Below, one piece after another: positions 1-10,053 of a stretch of 64,000 nucleotides of DNA. Every line of letters begins with the position of its first letter. Positions within the stretch are counted from its first letter, which is position 1. Origin of the DNA: Myxococcales bacterium 68-20 (lineage in GTDB: Bacteria; Myxococcota_A; Polyangia; Polyangiales; Polyangiaceae); contig MKVQ01000014.1 in NCBI GenBank assembly GCA_001899635.1, positions 107,904-171,903 of the forward strand, written 5' to 3'. The position numbers and the translations under genes are program-made. The notes below the pieces were generated by a model. The model was not told the DNA's origin. It made no database searches and saw only the letters and a list, made by a program, of their open reading frames with translations.

Positions 1-589
1 CGCATCGTTCGAGGATGCGCTCCAGCAGCGCGCGATGGCTCTTGTCGAGGGCGAGCAGCACCGTCACGAGCGCGTCCCACCCTTCATGGCGCCGGGCGAT
101 GATCCGGTAGCGATCGATCTCCTGGTAGAGGCAGCTCTCGAGCGCCTTCTCCGTCAGGTCGCGATCGTCGTCGTACTCCCCTCGATCCGCCATCTCGACG
201 GCGAGCTCGTCGAGGTCCACGACGAGGGCGTGACGGTGCACCGCCATGATCACGAAGTCTTCGGGAAGCTCCGCCAGCCTGTCGGCCGTGAACTCGTCGC
301 CGGCTTCGAGGAGGATCTCGAGCCAGAGCGCGAAGCGTTCGTCGTCGAACTTCTCGTCGTCGCCCGGGCGCACACTGCGCCAGAGATCTTCGTCGAACAC
401 CCGCGCGAGCTGCTCGGTGGTCGCGAGCGCCACGATCTCGCCCGAGTCCTCGAGGCCGACGTGGTCGATCAGCTTCGCGAGCGCGCGCGGCGGAAGATCC
501 CGTACGGCGCGAACGAGGTCGGGACGATCGAGGACACGCGCGAGAACGCGTCCCGCCCCGGGTGCCGAGTAGCGAGTCATCGACGTCAT
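1..589 (-). CDS. hypothetical protein (possibly DUF6178-like), truncated by window edge
   Basis: Reverse-strand open frame from ATG at 589 (MTSMTRYSAPGAGRVLARVLDRPDLVRAVRDLPPRALAKLIDHVGLEDSGEIVALA...) with no stop before position 1. Its start overlaps the stop of the TetR gene. The family name is tentative. Confidence 0.6.
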   Translation of the reverse strand, partial: MTSMTRYSAPGAGRVLARVLDRPDLVRAVRDLPPRALAKLIDHVGLEDSGEIVALATTEQLARVFDEDLWRSVRPGDDEKFDDERFALWLEILLEAGDEFTADRLAELPEDFVIMAVHRHALVVDLDELAVEMADRGEYDDDRDLTEKALESCLYQEIDRYRIIARRHEGWDALVTVLLALDKSHRALLERILERC

Positions 590-1284
590 GAACGTGTCTC
601 CTTTCGTCCGCGTGTCGACGGACGCGCGCCTTCGAAGAGCGCCTTCAGTCCTGCGAGGTGGTAGTCCGTCACGTGCGCGACCGCCGCGCGGACGTCCGCT
701 TCGTCCGCGAGCTCGGCAAGCGCCGCGGCCATCGTGGCGACGAAGCTCCCGTAGATGCGCGTGAGCGCGAAGCGTAGCGTGCCGGTCACGACCGGAGCAG
801 CGCCGACGGACCGCGCATGGGCGACTGCGAGCTTTACCAGTCGCTCCACGGTCTCTTCCGCGAACGACGCATGCTTCGTCCCCGCGGCTTTCGAGAGCAG
901 CACGACGACGCGCAGACGATGATCGATGCAGAAGCGAAGCAGCTCCTCGGCGGCCGCGTGGTAGGGCGCGCCGTCCGGGAGCGTGCCGATGTCCGCGATA
1001 CCGGAGAGTGCCTCCACGCGACGCCGCAAGAGGCGCGAGAGCGTATCGACGAACGTGTCCGGGAGGACGGCGTGGAAGAGCTCCTCCTTGTTCGGGAAGT
1101 ACAGGTACACGTTGCCCGTCGCGACGCGAGCCGCTTTCGCGATCTCCGCCATCGTGGCGGGCGCATAGCCCTTGCGCGCGAACACCTCGAGCGCCGCGCC
1201 GCTGATCCGCTCGCGGACCTCTTCCTTCAGAACCTGCGCCACGCGCTTTCTCGCTCCGGGTTCAATAATGAATGACGCATTCAC
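586..1284 (-). CDS. TetR/AcrR family transcriptional regulator
   Basis: N-terminal HTH signature RERISGAALEVFARKGYAPATMAEIAKAARVATGNVYLYFPNKEELF. Confidence 0.92.
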   Translation of the reverse strand: MNASFIIEPGARKRVAQVLKEEVRERISGAALEVFARKGYAPATMAEIAKAARVATGNVYLYFPNKEELFHAVLPDTFVDTLSRLLRRRVEALSGIADIGTLPDGAPYHAAAEELLRFCIDHRLRVVVLLSKAAGTKHASFAEETVERLVKLAVAHARSVGAAPVVTGTLRFALTRIYGSFVATMAAALAELADEADVRAAVAHVTDYHLAGLKALFEGARPSTRGRKETRS

Positions 1285-1577
1285 TTATGGATCGCGTCAG
1301 CGGTTTCGTCAAGAGCGCCTCCATGCGCTCCCTCTCGAGGCTGGAGCGTCGGGGGCGTGCAGGTCGATCCGCCGCGCTGGACGGTTTCGCTCGACGGCCC
1401 GCGCCGAGCGTCGCTGCGGGCCGCGAGCTCGCTGATCGCCGAAGCGGTGCGAGGGGCGGGTGATCACCGGGTTGACGCCCGAGCGCTCGGCGCGCCATGC
1501 TCGCGCCCCTTACCCATGCCCCGCTCGGAGACGAACGCCGAAGTTGCTTGCCGCGCGGCTCGCTCGGGGAGCAGTTC

Positions 1578-2306
1578 GTGAGCGAGCAGGCGACGATCCA
1601 AGGTGGCAATGAGCGCCGTGGCGCGTCCGAGCTGCGGCTGCTGGTGGTGGAGGACGACCCGTCGATTGGCTCCTCGCTCGTGGTCGGGCTGAGGCGGGCC
1701 GGATTCCAGATCGAGCTGGCGACCACCGGTGAGCTCGCGCTGCACGCCGCACTGCGGGAGCGCTTCGATCTCGTCGTGCTCGACTTGAACCTTCCGGACC
1801 TCACCGGCTTCGATGTGCTCGACGCGTGGCGTTCGCGCCTGACATGTCCCGTCCTCGTGCTCACCGCACGCGTGGAGCTCCAGGACCGCCTGCGCGCGTT
1901 CGACCTCGGCGCCATCGACTTTCTGCCGAAGCCCTTCTGGATGGAGGAGCTCATCGCCCGCATCCGCCTGAGGCTCCGCGTCGTCGACGAGAGCCAGCGG
2001 CGGCGTGTTGCTTGGGACGACGTCGTCGCCGACCTCGACGGCCGCGTCGTGCGGCGCGCCGACGGTAGCGACCTTCTCTTGACCGCCCACGAGTTCAACG
2101 TCCTCGCCCTGCTGCTGGAGCGACGCGGCAGCGCCCTCACTCGCGACCAGATCGCCCAGGCCACGCTCCCTCTCGACGGCGACCGGCAGGACCGCACGGT
2201 GGACAGCCACGTCTCGCGCATCCGTCGCAAGCTCGGTAGCGCGGGCGCGCGTATCCGCACCGTCTGGGGCATCGGTTACTGCTTCGATGCCGAGGATGTC
2301 CCGTGA
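1578..2306 (+). CDS. DNA-binding response regulator (OmpR/PhoB type)
   Basis: Receiver domain LRLLVVEDDPSIGSSLVVGLRRAGF..DLVVLDLNLPDLTGFDVL plus winged-helix C-terminus TVDSHVSRIRRKLGSAGARIRTVWGIGYCF. The ORF extends to 1497; start is approximate. Confidence 0.92.
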   Translation: MSEQATIQGGNERRGASELRLLVVEDDPSIGSSLVVGLRRAGFQIELATTGELALHAALRERFDLVVLDLNLPDLTGFDVLDAWRSRLTCPVLVLTARVELQDRLRAFDLGAIDFLPKPFWMEELIARIRLRLRVVDESQRRRVAWDDVVADLDGRVVRRADGSDLLLTAHEFNVLALLLERRGSALTRDQIAQATLPLDGDRQDRTVDSHVSRIRRKLGSAGARIRTVWGIGYCFDAEDVP

Positions 2307-3676
2307 CCCTGTGGCGACGCATCACGCCGGCCATCGTCCGAGTCAGTCTGCTGAGCGCGCTCGTTGGCACCCTGACGACGTTCATCCTGACCGGCCGCTA
2401 CGCGCTCGGCCGCTTCACCGAGGACTTGCAGGAGGTGATGGCGCACGTGCGTCAGGATCCCTTCGTCGCGCGCTGCGAGGCGTCGCCCGAGGGCTGGCGC
2501 GTCCAGATGCCGAGCGGAAGCGAGCTGGCGACGTTCGACATTGCCCGGCTGCCGCCTGACGGGCCCGACGCACGGCTCCTGGCGAGGATCCTCGCGGGGG
2601 AGAGCCGGGCGAGCCGGATCCTGGTCTTCCAGGACTTCGGCGGGGCAATGCTCCTGCGGCTCGCGCCGGAGGGGCCGTGCAGTCTTCTGCAGCTACGCTG
2701 GAAGGTGGAGGCGGGCTCCCCGCGGCGGAGAGCGCTGCTTGGGGCCGGCGCGCTCGCGATCGTGAGCGCCCTGCTCACCGGACTTTCGTGCGCATTCATC
2801 GTGGTGCGGCCGCTCATCGTGCGGATGCAGCGGCTCGAGGGCGCCGCGAGGCTCCTGGGCCGCGGACCGGAGTACGCCTCGGCCGCGGACCCGGGCGAAG
2901 ACGAGCTCGGGGCGATCTCCCGGGTCCTCGACGACGCGAACGGGCGCATCTGGGAAACCACCCGGCGCCTCGTCGAACAAAACGATCAGCTCCAGGATCA
3001 CCTCGCCGACATCGCCCATGATCTCAAGACACCGCTGACCGCCGTGCAGCTCACTCTCGAGCAGGTCGCCCGGGCGCAGACCGACGCCGCAACTCGGGAG
3101 ATGATGACGCGTAGCCTCGACGATTGCGTCTATCTCGCTGCGATGATGGACAACCTCCGCGTCGGCACGGCGCTGCGAGACGGACTCGACCCGGGCGGCG
3201 GGGCCGTGGCGGACGCCGGCGAACAGGTGGCGCTCGTCGTTCGCCGCCTCGCCCTCCTCGGCCGCTTCAAGCAGGTGGAGGTGAACATGGCGCGCCCCGA
3301 CCGGGCGGTCCGAGTCTCCTGTCGCGCCCTCGCGCTCGAACGGGTCATCGACAACCTCGTCTACAACGCCGTCAGCCACGCCGGCGCGGGCGGCCACGTG
3401 GCGGTGGTGCTGGAGGCCGACGGCGAGTGCTTTCGCCTCACGGTGCTCGACGACGGCCCAGGGGTTTCGCCCGTGGAGCTCGCCGCGCTCGGTATGCGCC
3501 GCTTCCGGGGCACGGGCGCCGAGCTGCGCGCGCCCCGAGGCAGCGGACTCGGACTCTCCATCGTCTCCGAGATCTGCCGGCGCTGCGGCTGGGACCTGCG
3601 CTTCGAGTCGAACCGCCCGACGGGCCTGAAGGTCACCGTGAGCGGTCCCGAGCAAGGCGCGCCCGCAGGCGTGTGA
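2303..3676 (+). CDS. sensor histidine kinase
   Basis: Two TM segments, HAMP-like linker, H-box DIAHDLKTPLTAVQ, N-box VIDNLVYNAVSH, G-box GSGLGLSIVSEICRR. Overlaps the response regulator stop. Confidence 0.93.
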   Translation: MTLWRRITPAIVRVSLLSALVGTLTTFILTGRYALGRFTEDLQEVMAHVRQDPFVARCEASPEGWRVQMPSGSELATFDIARLPPDGPDARLLARILAGESRASRILVFQDFGGAMLLRLAPEGPCSLLQLRWKVEAGSPRRRALLGAGALAIVSALLTGLSCAFIVVRPLIVRMQRLEGAARLLGRGPEYASAADPGEDELGAISRVLDDANGRIWETTRRLVEQNDQLQDHLADIAHDLKTPLTAVQLTLEQVARAQTDAATREMMTRSLDDCVYLAAMMDNLRVGTALRDGLDPGGGAVADAGEQVALVVRRLALLGRFKQVEVNMARPDRAVRVSCRALALERVIDNLVYNAVSHAGAGGHVAVVLEADGECFRLTVLDDGPGVSPVELAALGMRRFRGTGAELRAPRGSGLGLSIVSEICRRCGWDLRFESNRPTGLKVTVSGPEQGAPAGV

Positions 3677-3805
3677 GCCTCGCGCGCGGCGTTCGGCAAT
3701 CTCGCGCGCCTCCACAGTTGCTCCAACTCTTTCCTCTACCGTGGGCGAGGTTTGCCGGATCACCACCCGCGGTCCGGAGAGGTCACCCTTTTCGAAGAGG
3801 TTCCA

Positions 3806-5815
3806 ATGTTGAAGTCGACCGTCCTTTCCCTCGGAGTTGCGGCCGTTCTCGTCGCCGCGGGCACCGCCCGCGCGGACACCGTGTCCGCAAAACGCGACAC
3901 CTACGTGCGCGCCAACAACAAGGGCCCCTACGGCACCGAGGCGCACATCAGCGTGACGGCCAACAAGGCCGACAGCGAGGTCCGCAAGGGGCTCATCGGC
4001 TTCTCGATGGCGAAGGGGAGCGTCAACTCCGCCGTGGACGCGAAGCTCGATCTCACCGTCTCCGAGTGGGACGGCAAGGATGCCTCCGCGACCTTCGTCG
4101 TCTACGGCCTCCGCGACGTGTGGGCTGCGTTGGGGGACGCCGCCTTCTGCTTCGCCGAGAACAACTTCACCGAGAACTACAAATACAATCACGAGTATCT
4201 CTCCTTTCTCGACGGCTCCGACGGCGGTGTGGTCGCCAATACGCCCTGCGTCTTCGACCGTCGTCCTCTCGGCACCCTGACCGTGACCAAGGACAAGCTC
4301 GGTAAGACCGTGTCGTTCTCGAATCACGCGCTCCTGCGTTTTCTGCAGGAGGACGCGAACGGCATCGTGTCGTTCCTTCTCGTGCGCTCGGCTACCGACA
4401 AGGGCGGCTCACGAGTGGGGTTTGCCTCCCGCGAGCACGGCTCGCTCCCTGCTCCCCGCCTCACGTGGACCAAGTCGCGGGGCATCGAGCTCGCGGACAT
4501 GAGCGGCGCCACCGTCACGAACGGCGGCAAGACGGTCGCCTACCGGGGCGAGCTGCGCATTCCGGTCGCCAGCGGCGCGACCGTCACGGTGCCGGGCGCC
4601 GACGTGGCCATGACGTTCGATGCTGCCGGCGACCTCCTCACCCTCTCGGGCACGGTGGGGGTTCCGACGCTCCCCGATCAGGGGCTCCTGTCGCGGCTCG
4701 GCAGCGGGGAGAGCACCGGTCCGTCGCTTCAAATCGGCTACGACTACGCGGCTGCGTTCAACGGAACCGCACAGCTGCCGCTCTCGCCTACCACCAAGTA
4801 CTTCTACTTCCGGGAGCGTTCGGGGGCGTCGGTCACCTTCGGTCCCATCTCCGCCTCGAGCCCCGACGCGGGCGAGACGCTCATCGCACTCGACACACTC
4901 GCGCCGGCCTTGCTCTTCCACAGCGATCAGCTCGGTGGCAGCGTGGTGCTCGACTCGGTTCGCCTCGGCGTATCGGGCCGGAACACGATCCCCTTCTCGC
5001 CTTCGGTGACGAGATGGGTCGAGAGCTACATGACGAGCTTCGACGGCGACCTCTACATCGGCGGCTCGGGCAGCATCCCCACGTCGATCCCGGGCCTCTT
5101 CGTGACCGTCGATGGCGCTCTTACCGCCGACACGAACGTCGCGGCCTTCCCGACGGGCAACTGGGCGAGAACCATCGGCGGCAACGTCGACACTGGCATC
5201 GAGGCGTCAGTGGGGGTCTTCGCCGTCTCGCTTCCGGTCGGCCAGGCGAGCTTGCTCTATCGCGCCCAGGGGGAGGGTGGCAGGCCCTCCTTCGCCTTCT
5301 CGGGCGAGGCGTGGTTGCCGAAGTTCCCGGGCATGCCCTTTCGGATGGAGGGCAAGGCGAAGGCTGCCGGGTACATCACGGGCCACGACTCGGGGCGTGC
5401 TTCCTTCATTCGGGTGGAAGGCAAGTTCAGACCCGGCACCGGGTTCGTCAAACACGACCTCGAGGGCACGCTCGTGCTGGGCGGCACCCAGGGCAGCTTC
5501 TCGGGCAAGGCCACCTTCGGCGGCAAGAAGATGTCCGTCAGCGGCGACGTGACCGCCAGCCACGTGAAGCTCACCGGATCGATGTCGGATAGCTTCAACT
5601 TCCAGGCCGGCAAGATCAAGGTCGCCATCTCCGCGACCTTCGACACCCGCGGATCCGGCGAGGTGAGCGTCGGCGCGAGCGCCAAGTATTGCGACAGCAC
5701 GTTCGGCGCCGGCTGCGTGGGCGCGAGCGTCGACGAAGTGACCGTGCAGAGCAACGGCTCCGTGCGCGTCTGCGTCAAGATCAAGGACGTCGGCCGCACC
5801 TGCCAGACCCTCTGA
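3806..5815 (+). CDS. secreted DNRLRE-like domain hypothetical protein
   Basis: Signal peptide MLKSTVLSLGVAAVLVAAGTARA; DTVSAKRDTYVRANNKGPYGTEAHISV resembles DNRLRE repeat-type domains. Confidence 0.7.
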   Translation: MLKSTVLSLGVAAVLVAAGTARADTVSAKRDTYVRANNKGPYGTEAHISVTANKADSEVRKGLIGFSMAKGSVNSAVDAKLDLTVSEWDGKDASATFVVYGLRDVWAALGDAAFCFAENNFTENYKYNHEYLSFLDGSDGGVVANTPCVFDRRPLGTLTVTKDKLGKTVSFSNHALLRFLQEDANGIVSFLLVRSATDKGGSRVGFASREHGSLPAPRLTWTKSRGIELADMSGATVTNGGKTVAYRGELRIPVASGATVTVPGADVAMTFDAAGDLLTLSGTVGVPTLPDQGLLSRLGSGESTGPSLQIGYDYAAAFNGTAQLPLSPTTKYFYFRERSGASVTFGPISASSPDAGETLIALDTLAPALLFHSDQLGGSVVLDSVRLGVSGRNTIPFSPSVTRWVESYMTSFDGDLYIGGSGSIPTSIPGLFVTVDGALTADTNVAAFPTGNWARTIGGNVDTGIEASVGVFAVSLPVGQASLLYRAQGEGGRPSFAFSGEAWLPKFPGMPFRMEGKAKAAGYITGHDSGRASFIRVEGKFRPGTGFVKHDLEGTLVLGGTQGSFSGKATFGGKKMSVSGDVTASHVKLTGSMSDSFNFQAGKIKVAISATFDTRGSGEVSVGASAKYCDSTFGAGCVGASVDEVTVQSNGSVRVCVKIKDVGRTCQTL

Positions 5816-6052
5816 CGTCGAACGCGCCCGTTGGAAGAGACACGCTCGCGAGCCTCGCGCGCACGCCCGAAGCAGGCCGACCTTCGGGCGCGCGCCGAGC
5901 ACTACCTCGTCAGGTCGAGATGAGATGTCGGATGGCGAATCCCTCCGACACGGGGGCCATGACCGCGACGCTGCGTTCGCTCGGGGCGGCGCGGAGGTCG
6001 GTGATGCGCCGGTGACCCGGCTCTCTCCTGGGGCAACGACGATCAGGTAGCG

Positions 6053-6079
6053 CGTTCGTGCGCAACTCGCGCACGAACG
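6053..6079. terminator. perfect 11-bp stem, 5-nt loop hairpin (CGTTCGTGCGC-AACTC-GCGCACGAACG)
   Basis: Perfect inverted repeat read directly, in the intergenic region between 5815 and 6190. The T-tract is weak. Confidence 0.5.
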
Positions 6080-6189
6080 TTCTCATCGTTCGATCGAGGT
6101 TGGAAAAAGACCGCGTCGAAGGAGGAATCCTTCGCGACGATCTGCGTTCGAGACCTGGGCCGATGAATGGCGCCTGCTATGAACCGCGC

Positions 6190-8247
6190 ATGCTCGGAAG
6201 CGGACGCCTCTCGGCTGTCGGCGCGGTTCTTTTCTCGTTGCTCGCCGCTGCGTGTGGGGCAGCCGAGGACGCGTCACCTCCTCCCCACGCCGTCGACGAA
6301 GGCGACGAGCTCGAACCCGACGCGGGCGGGGCGACCTTGCCCACGACGCCGTCGGCGGCATGTGTCGGCAAGCCCTCGGTGGAGGCGAGCTCGCTCGTGC
6401 TCGACGGCATCGACGATCACGTGACGATGGGCGCCGCCCCGGATCTCGGTCTCGATCGCTTCACGGTCGAGGCTTGGGTCCGCCGCGACGGCGCGGGGCT
6501 TCCGTTCTCGACCGGTGCTGGCGGGCTCTCCCTCGTCCCGATTGCGGGCAAGGGTCGAGGCGAGAGCGACGGGAGCAACCTCGATTGCAATTACACCCTC
6601 GGCTTCTCGGGCGACGTCCTCGGCGCCGACTTCGAGGACGCGGCCACCGGCGCCAATCATCCCGTCATCGGCAAGACCAAGATCGCGATCGGCGAGTGGC
6701 ATCACGTCGCCGCGACGTACGACGGGACGAAGTGGCAGCTCTTCGTCGACGGACGGCTCGACGGCGAGGCGGTCGCCAATGCGACGCCGCGCAAAGACAG
6801 CATCCAGCACTTCGCGATCGGCAGTGCGCTCAACTCGAAGGGCGCGCCGGCCGGCTTCCTGAAGGGGGCGATCGACGAGGTGCGGGTCTGGGATCGCGCG
6901 CGGACCGAGGCGGAGATCAGCGGCGCCGTCTACGCGCGGCTCACGACCGCGCCCGGGCTCGTTGCTCGCTGGGCGCTGGACCAGAAGGACAACGGCGCGC
7001 CCGACAGCGTCGGCACGAACCCGGGAACGGTCGTGGGCGGAGCGACGTTCGCGGCGACCGGCGCGATCCTCGAAGCAGGCCTTCCTCCCAAGGTGTCCGC
7101 CGAGCTCCCAGGCACCGGTGCCGAGGTCGCCGGCAGGAGCGCGGAGCTCGCCGTGAAGGTCGACGATGCCGACAGCAAGGACTTCACCGCGACGTTCCAC
7201 GTCCGGCAGATCGTCGATACCGACGACTTCACCGTCGTCGTGATGCCCGACACGCAGTACTACACGCGGGCCGGCGACGATCCGAAGTACTTCTACGACC
7301 AGACGAAGTGGATCATGGACAACGCCGACGCGTACAACATCGTCGGCGTCATCCACAACGGAGACATCGTCGACAACGGAAACAACGACACGCAGTGGGC
7401 GATCGCGACCAAGGCGATGGCGACGCTCGAGAAGACGAGCACGCGCTTCCCCGAAGGCATGCCGTACGGAACGTCGGCCGGTAACCACGATCAATCGCCG
7501 AACGGCACGCTGAACGGCACCACGAAGTACAACATCCACTTCGGGACGAGCCGCTTCGCGAACAAGTCGTGGTTCGGAGGGACCTACGCCTCCGGCAAGA
7601 TCGACGAGAACTGGTTCACCTTCAACGCGGGCGGCCTCGACTTCGTCGTCGTGAACCTCCAGTACGGAGAGGTCGCGCGCGAGGCTCCGGTGCTCTCGTG
7701 GACGCGCAACGTCTTCCGGCAGCACCCGGACGCGTTCGGCATCGTCAACTCTCACTACATCCTCACCGGGGCAGGGAATTTCAGTGCGGCCGGCAGATCG
7801 ATCTACGAGGCCGTGAAGGACGTCCCGAACGTGCAGCTCCTGACGTGCGGTCACGTCGGCGCCGAGAAAGTGCGTACCGACACCTTCGAGGGGCACCCCG
7901 TCCACTCGATGCTCGCGGACTACCAATTCCGCGCGAACGGCGGGGCTGGCTACCTCCGCGTCTGGGAGTTCTCACCCAAGAGCGACGAGCTCACGGTCCG
8001 CACGTACTCGCCGACGGAGAAGAAGTTCGAGACCGACGCCGACAGCGAGTTCACGCTCCGGGTGGACCTCTCGGGGGCAGGGAAGAGCCCGTTCAAGCCT
8101 CTCGTCACGGTCGATCCCGTGGACGCGAGCGGCGTGAAGGCCAAGCTCGACGGGCTCGCGCCCGGTCAGACGTACGAGTGGTACGTCGAGGTCAGCGACT
8201 GCGCGCACACGGTCACGAGCTCGCGTTACCGGTTCAAGACCAAATAG
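6190..8247 (+). CDS. LamG-domain metallophosphoesterase lipoprotein
   Basis: Lipoprotein signal (LLAAACGAAED), LamG-like (VLDGIDDHVTMGAAPDLGLDRFTVEAWVRR..GEWHHVAATYDGTKWQLFVDG), metallophosphoesterase motifs VVMPDTQYY, HNGDIVDNG, GNHD. Start could be further upstream (6058/6163). Confidence 0.88.
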   Translation: MLGSGRLSAVGAVLFSLLAAACGAAEDASPPPHAVDEGDELEPDAGGATLPTTPSAACVGKPSVEASSLVLDGIDDHVTMGAAPDLGLDRFTVEAWVRRDGAGLPFSTGAGGLSLVPIAGKGRGESDGSNLDCNYTLGFSGDVLGADFEDAATGANHPVIGKTKIAIGEWHHVAATYDGTKWQLFVDGRLDGEAVANATPRKDSIQHFAIGSALNSKGAPAGFLKGAIDEVRVWDRARTEAEISGAVYARLTTAPGLVARWALDQKDNGAPDSVGTNPGTVVGGATFAATGAILEAGLPPKVSAELPGTGAEVAGRSAELAVKVDDADSKDFTATFHVRQIVDTDDFTVVVMPDTQYYTRAGDDPKYFYDQTKWIMDNADAYNIVGVIHNGDIVDNGNNDTQWAIATKAMATLEKTSTRFPEGMPYGTSAGNHDQSPNGTLNGTTKYNIHFGTSRFANKSWFGGTYASGKIDENWFTFNAGGLDFVVVNLQYGEVAREAPVLSWTRNVFRQHPDAFGIVNSHYILTGAGNFSAAGRSIYEAVKDVPNVQLLTCGHVGAEKVRTDTFEGHPVHSMLADYQFRANGGAGYLRVWEFSPKSDELTVRTYSPTEKKFETDADSEFTLRVDLSGAGKSPFKPLVTVDPVDASGVKAKLDGLAPGQTYEWYVEVSDCAHTVTSSRYRFKTK

Positions 8248-9203
8248 GCGCGGTCGAAGAACCACCACGCACCGAGCGCGCCGATCGCGTAGCAGGTCGC
8301 GCGCGTCGCCTGGGCGCGCCGCGGCTCGGACACCTTCGCTCGCGCCGCGAGCGTCGAGGCGAGGACGAGCGCGCCCACGATCGCGAGCTGCGCGATCTCG
8401 ACGCCGACGTTGAACGAGACCAGCGCGACGCCGAACGACGACTTCGGGAGCGGCAGCTCGCCGAGCGCTCCGGCGAAGCCGAGTCCGTGCACCAGGCCGA
8501 AGAGAAACGCGACGAGCCAGGGGCGCGTCCGCGCGAGCGTCGGCTCCGTGCTGCTCGCCTCCTTCGCCACGAGGAGGACGCTCGCCGCGATCGTCGCCTC
8601 CACCGGAGCAGGCGGCAGCTCCACGAGGCGAAGCGCCGCGAGGGCGAGGGTGAGCGAATGCGCGATCGTGAACGCGGTGATCGTCGTGAAGAGCGTGCGC
8701 CGGCGTGCTCCGACGAGGAGGAAGAGCCCGAGAACGAACGCGACGTGATCGAGCCCGGTGAACACGTGCTCCGTACCGAGCCGAATCCACTGCAGCGCCG
8801 ATCCAGGCGCCCCGCGCCCGATCTCGACGCTCGGCGAAGCGGCGGTCGCGAGTCCGTCGACCGTGCGGCCGTCCTTCCAGCGCACGGTGACGACGATCTT
8901 CGTGCGTGCGGACTCGATGCCGTCGAATCCGATCGCGCCTTCGAGCGGACCCTTGCACGAGAGCACCGCGTCGCGCTCCGCGCAGCCTGGCGGGTAGAGG
9001 ACGTGGACGCTCCCGGGAATGCCCGCGGTGTCGACCGGCTCCGCCCAGGTGACGTCGAACCGTCCGGGCTCGGCTTCGACGAGCGCGAGGACTCCAGGGC
9101 GGAGGTCATGGGCCAACGCGTCGCGCTCGCCGAGCAGGAGCAGGAGCCCGAGCACGAGCACGAACGCGAGGAGCGCGAGAGCCCGCGGGCGGCGCCGTTT
9201 CAT
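8226..9203 (-). CDS. HupE/UreJ-like membrane protein
   Basis: C-terminal multi-TM region GTEHVFTGLDHVAFVLGLFLLV..TIAHSLTLALA..FGLVHGLGFAGAL..FNVGVEIAQLAIV, typical of the HupE/UreJ_2 family. Confidence 0.88.
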   Translation of the reverse strand: MKRRRPRALALLAFVLVLGLLLLLGERDALAHDLRPGVLALVEAEPGRFDVTWAEPVDTAGIPGSVHVLYPPGCAERDAVLSCKGPLEGAIGFDGIESARTKIVVTVRWKDGRTVDGLATAASPSVEIGRGAPGSALQWIRLGTEHVFTGLDHVAFVLGLFLLVGARRRTLFTTITAFTIAHSLTLALAALRLVELPPAPVEATIAASVLLVAKEASSTEPTLARTRPWLVAFLFGLVHGLGFAGALGELPLPKSSFGVALVSFNVGVEIAQLAIVGALVLASTLAARAKVSEPRRAQATRATCYAIGALGAWWFFDRAYLVLNR

Positions 9204-10048
9204 GGCCCGATCTCGATCGTCCAGCGCTTGCGGAGCTCGCCGAGCGCCTCGGTCAGTTTCTCGGCGCGCTTCGCTCGCTTCAAGTCTTCTTCTACCTCCG
9301 CGCGTACGTCGGCGAGCGCCGGTCTCTCCGCCGGGCTCTTCTTGTCGACGCGAACGACGTGGAACCCGAAGCGTGAGCGACGAAGCGCCCACGTGCCCTC
9401 TTTCTGGTCGGCGAGGCCCCCGGTGAAGTCGCCGCCGAAGCTCTCCGCGAGGTCGCCGATGTTCCGCCTTCGGTAGCGCCGCCCGCCGGAGAACGTGTCG
9501 CCCATGCCGCCGGGCTCTGCGCCCTTCTCGAGCTGCGCGAGGAAGCCGCGGGCGCGCTCGTCCGCTTTCGTGTCGTCGCCCTGCACGAACACCTGGGTGA
9601 AGTCGACGAGCTCGGGCCTCGCCCACCGGTCGGCGTGCGCGTCGAACCATGCCTGGAGGTCGCTCTCGGTGAGCGCCGGAAGGACGAGCGTCTGCTCGAG
9701 GACGAACGACATCTTCTGCGCCACGAGGTGGCGGATGCGTGGGTCGTCCTCGTCGAGCTTGCGCGCGAGCCCTTCGCGGTAGAGCACTTCTTCGTCGACC
9801 CAGTGCGCGATGACCTCCTTCATCTCGGCGTCGGTCGGCGGTCGTCCGTGCGCGCGTGTCTGCTCCTCGACGAGGAGTCGACGCGCATCTGCGCCGAGCG
9901 CGATGCGCGTGTCCTTCGGCGCGGCGTGCGCGGGCGACGTCGGTGCGGACGCCTCACCGCTCGACACCACACGTTCTGCGGCGAACAGCAGCGCTCCGAG
10001 GAGAACGAAGTGAACGAGCGGGTCGCGGGCGAGACGCGGCAGAGCCAT
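9200..10048 (-). CDS. PpiC-type peptidylprolyl isomerase
   Basis: MALPRLARDPLVHFVLLGALLFAAERVV... ; ARGFLAQLEKGAEPGGMGDTFSGGRRYRRR..FGGDFTGGLADQKEGTWALRRSRFGFHVVRVDKKSPAE parvulin-like core. Overlaps the HupE gene start. Confidence 0.85.
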   Translation of the reverse strand: MALPRLARDPLVHFVLLGALLFAAERVVSSGEASAPTSPAHAAPKDTRIALGADARRLLVEEQTRAHGRPPTDAEMKEVIAHWVDEEVLYREGLARKLDEDDPRIRHLVAQKMSFVLEQTLVLPALTESDLQAWFDAHADRWARPELVDFTQVFVQGDDTKADERARGFLAQLEKGAEPGGMGDTFSGGRRYRRRNIGDLAESFGGDFTGGLADQKEGTWALRRSRFGFHVVRVDKKSPAERPALADVRAEVEEDLKRAKRAEKLTEALGELRKRWTIEIGP

Positions 10049-10053
10049 CGAGG

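Noticed and set aside
2693-4327. 544-aa minus-strand ORF opposite the histidine kinase
   Set aside because: Shadow ORF; the plus strand encodes clear kinase motifs and the antisense product has no recognisable domain.
6274-7926. 550-aa minus-strand ORF opposite the metallophosphoesterase
   Set aside because: Shadow ORF with biased composition; the sense gene carries strong catalytic motifs.
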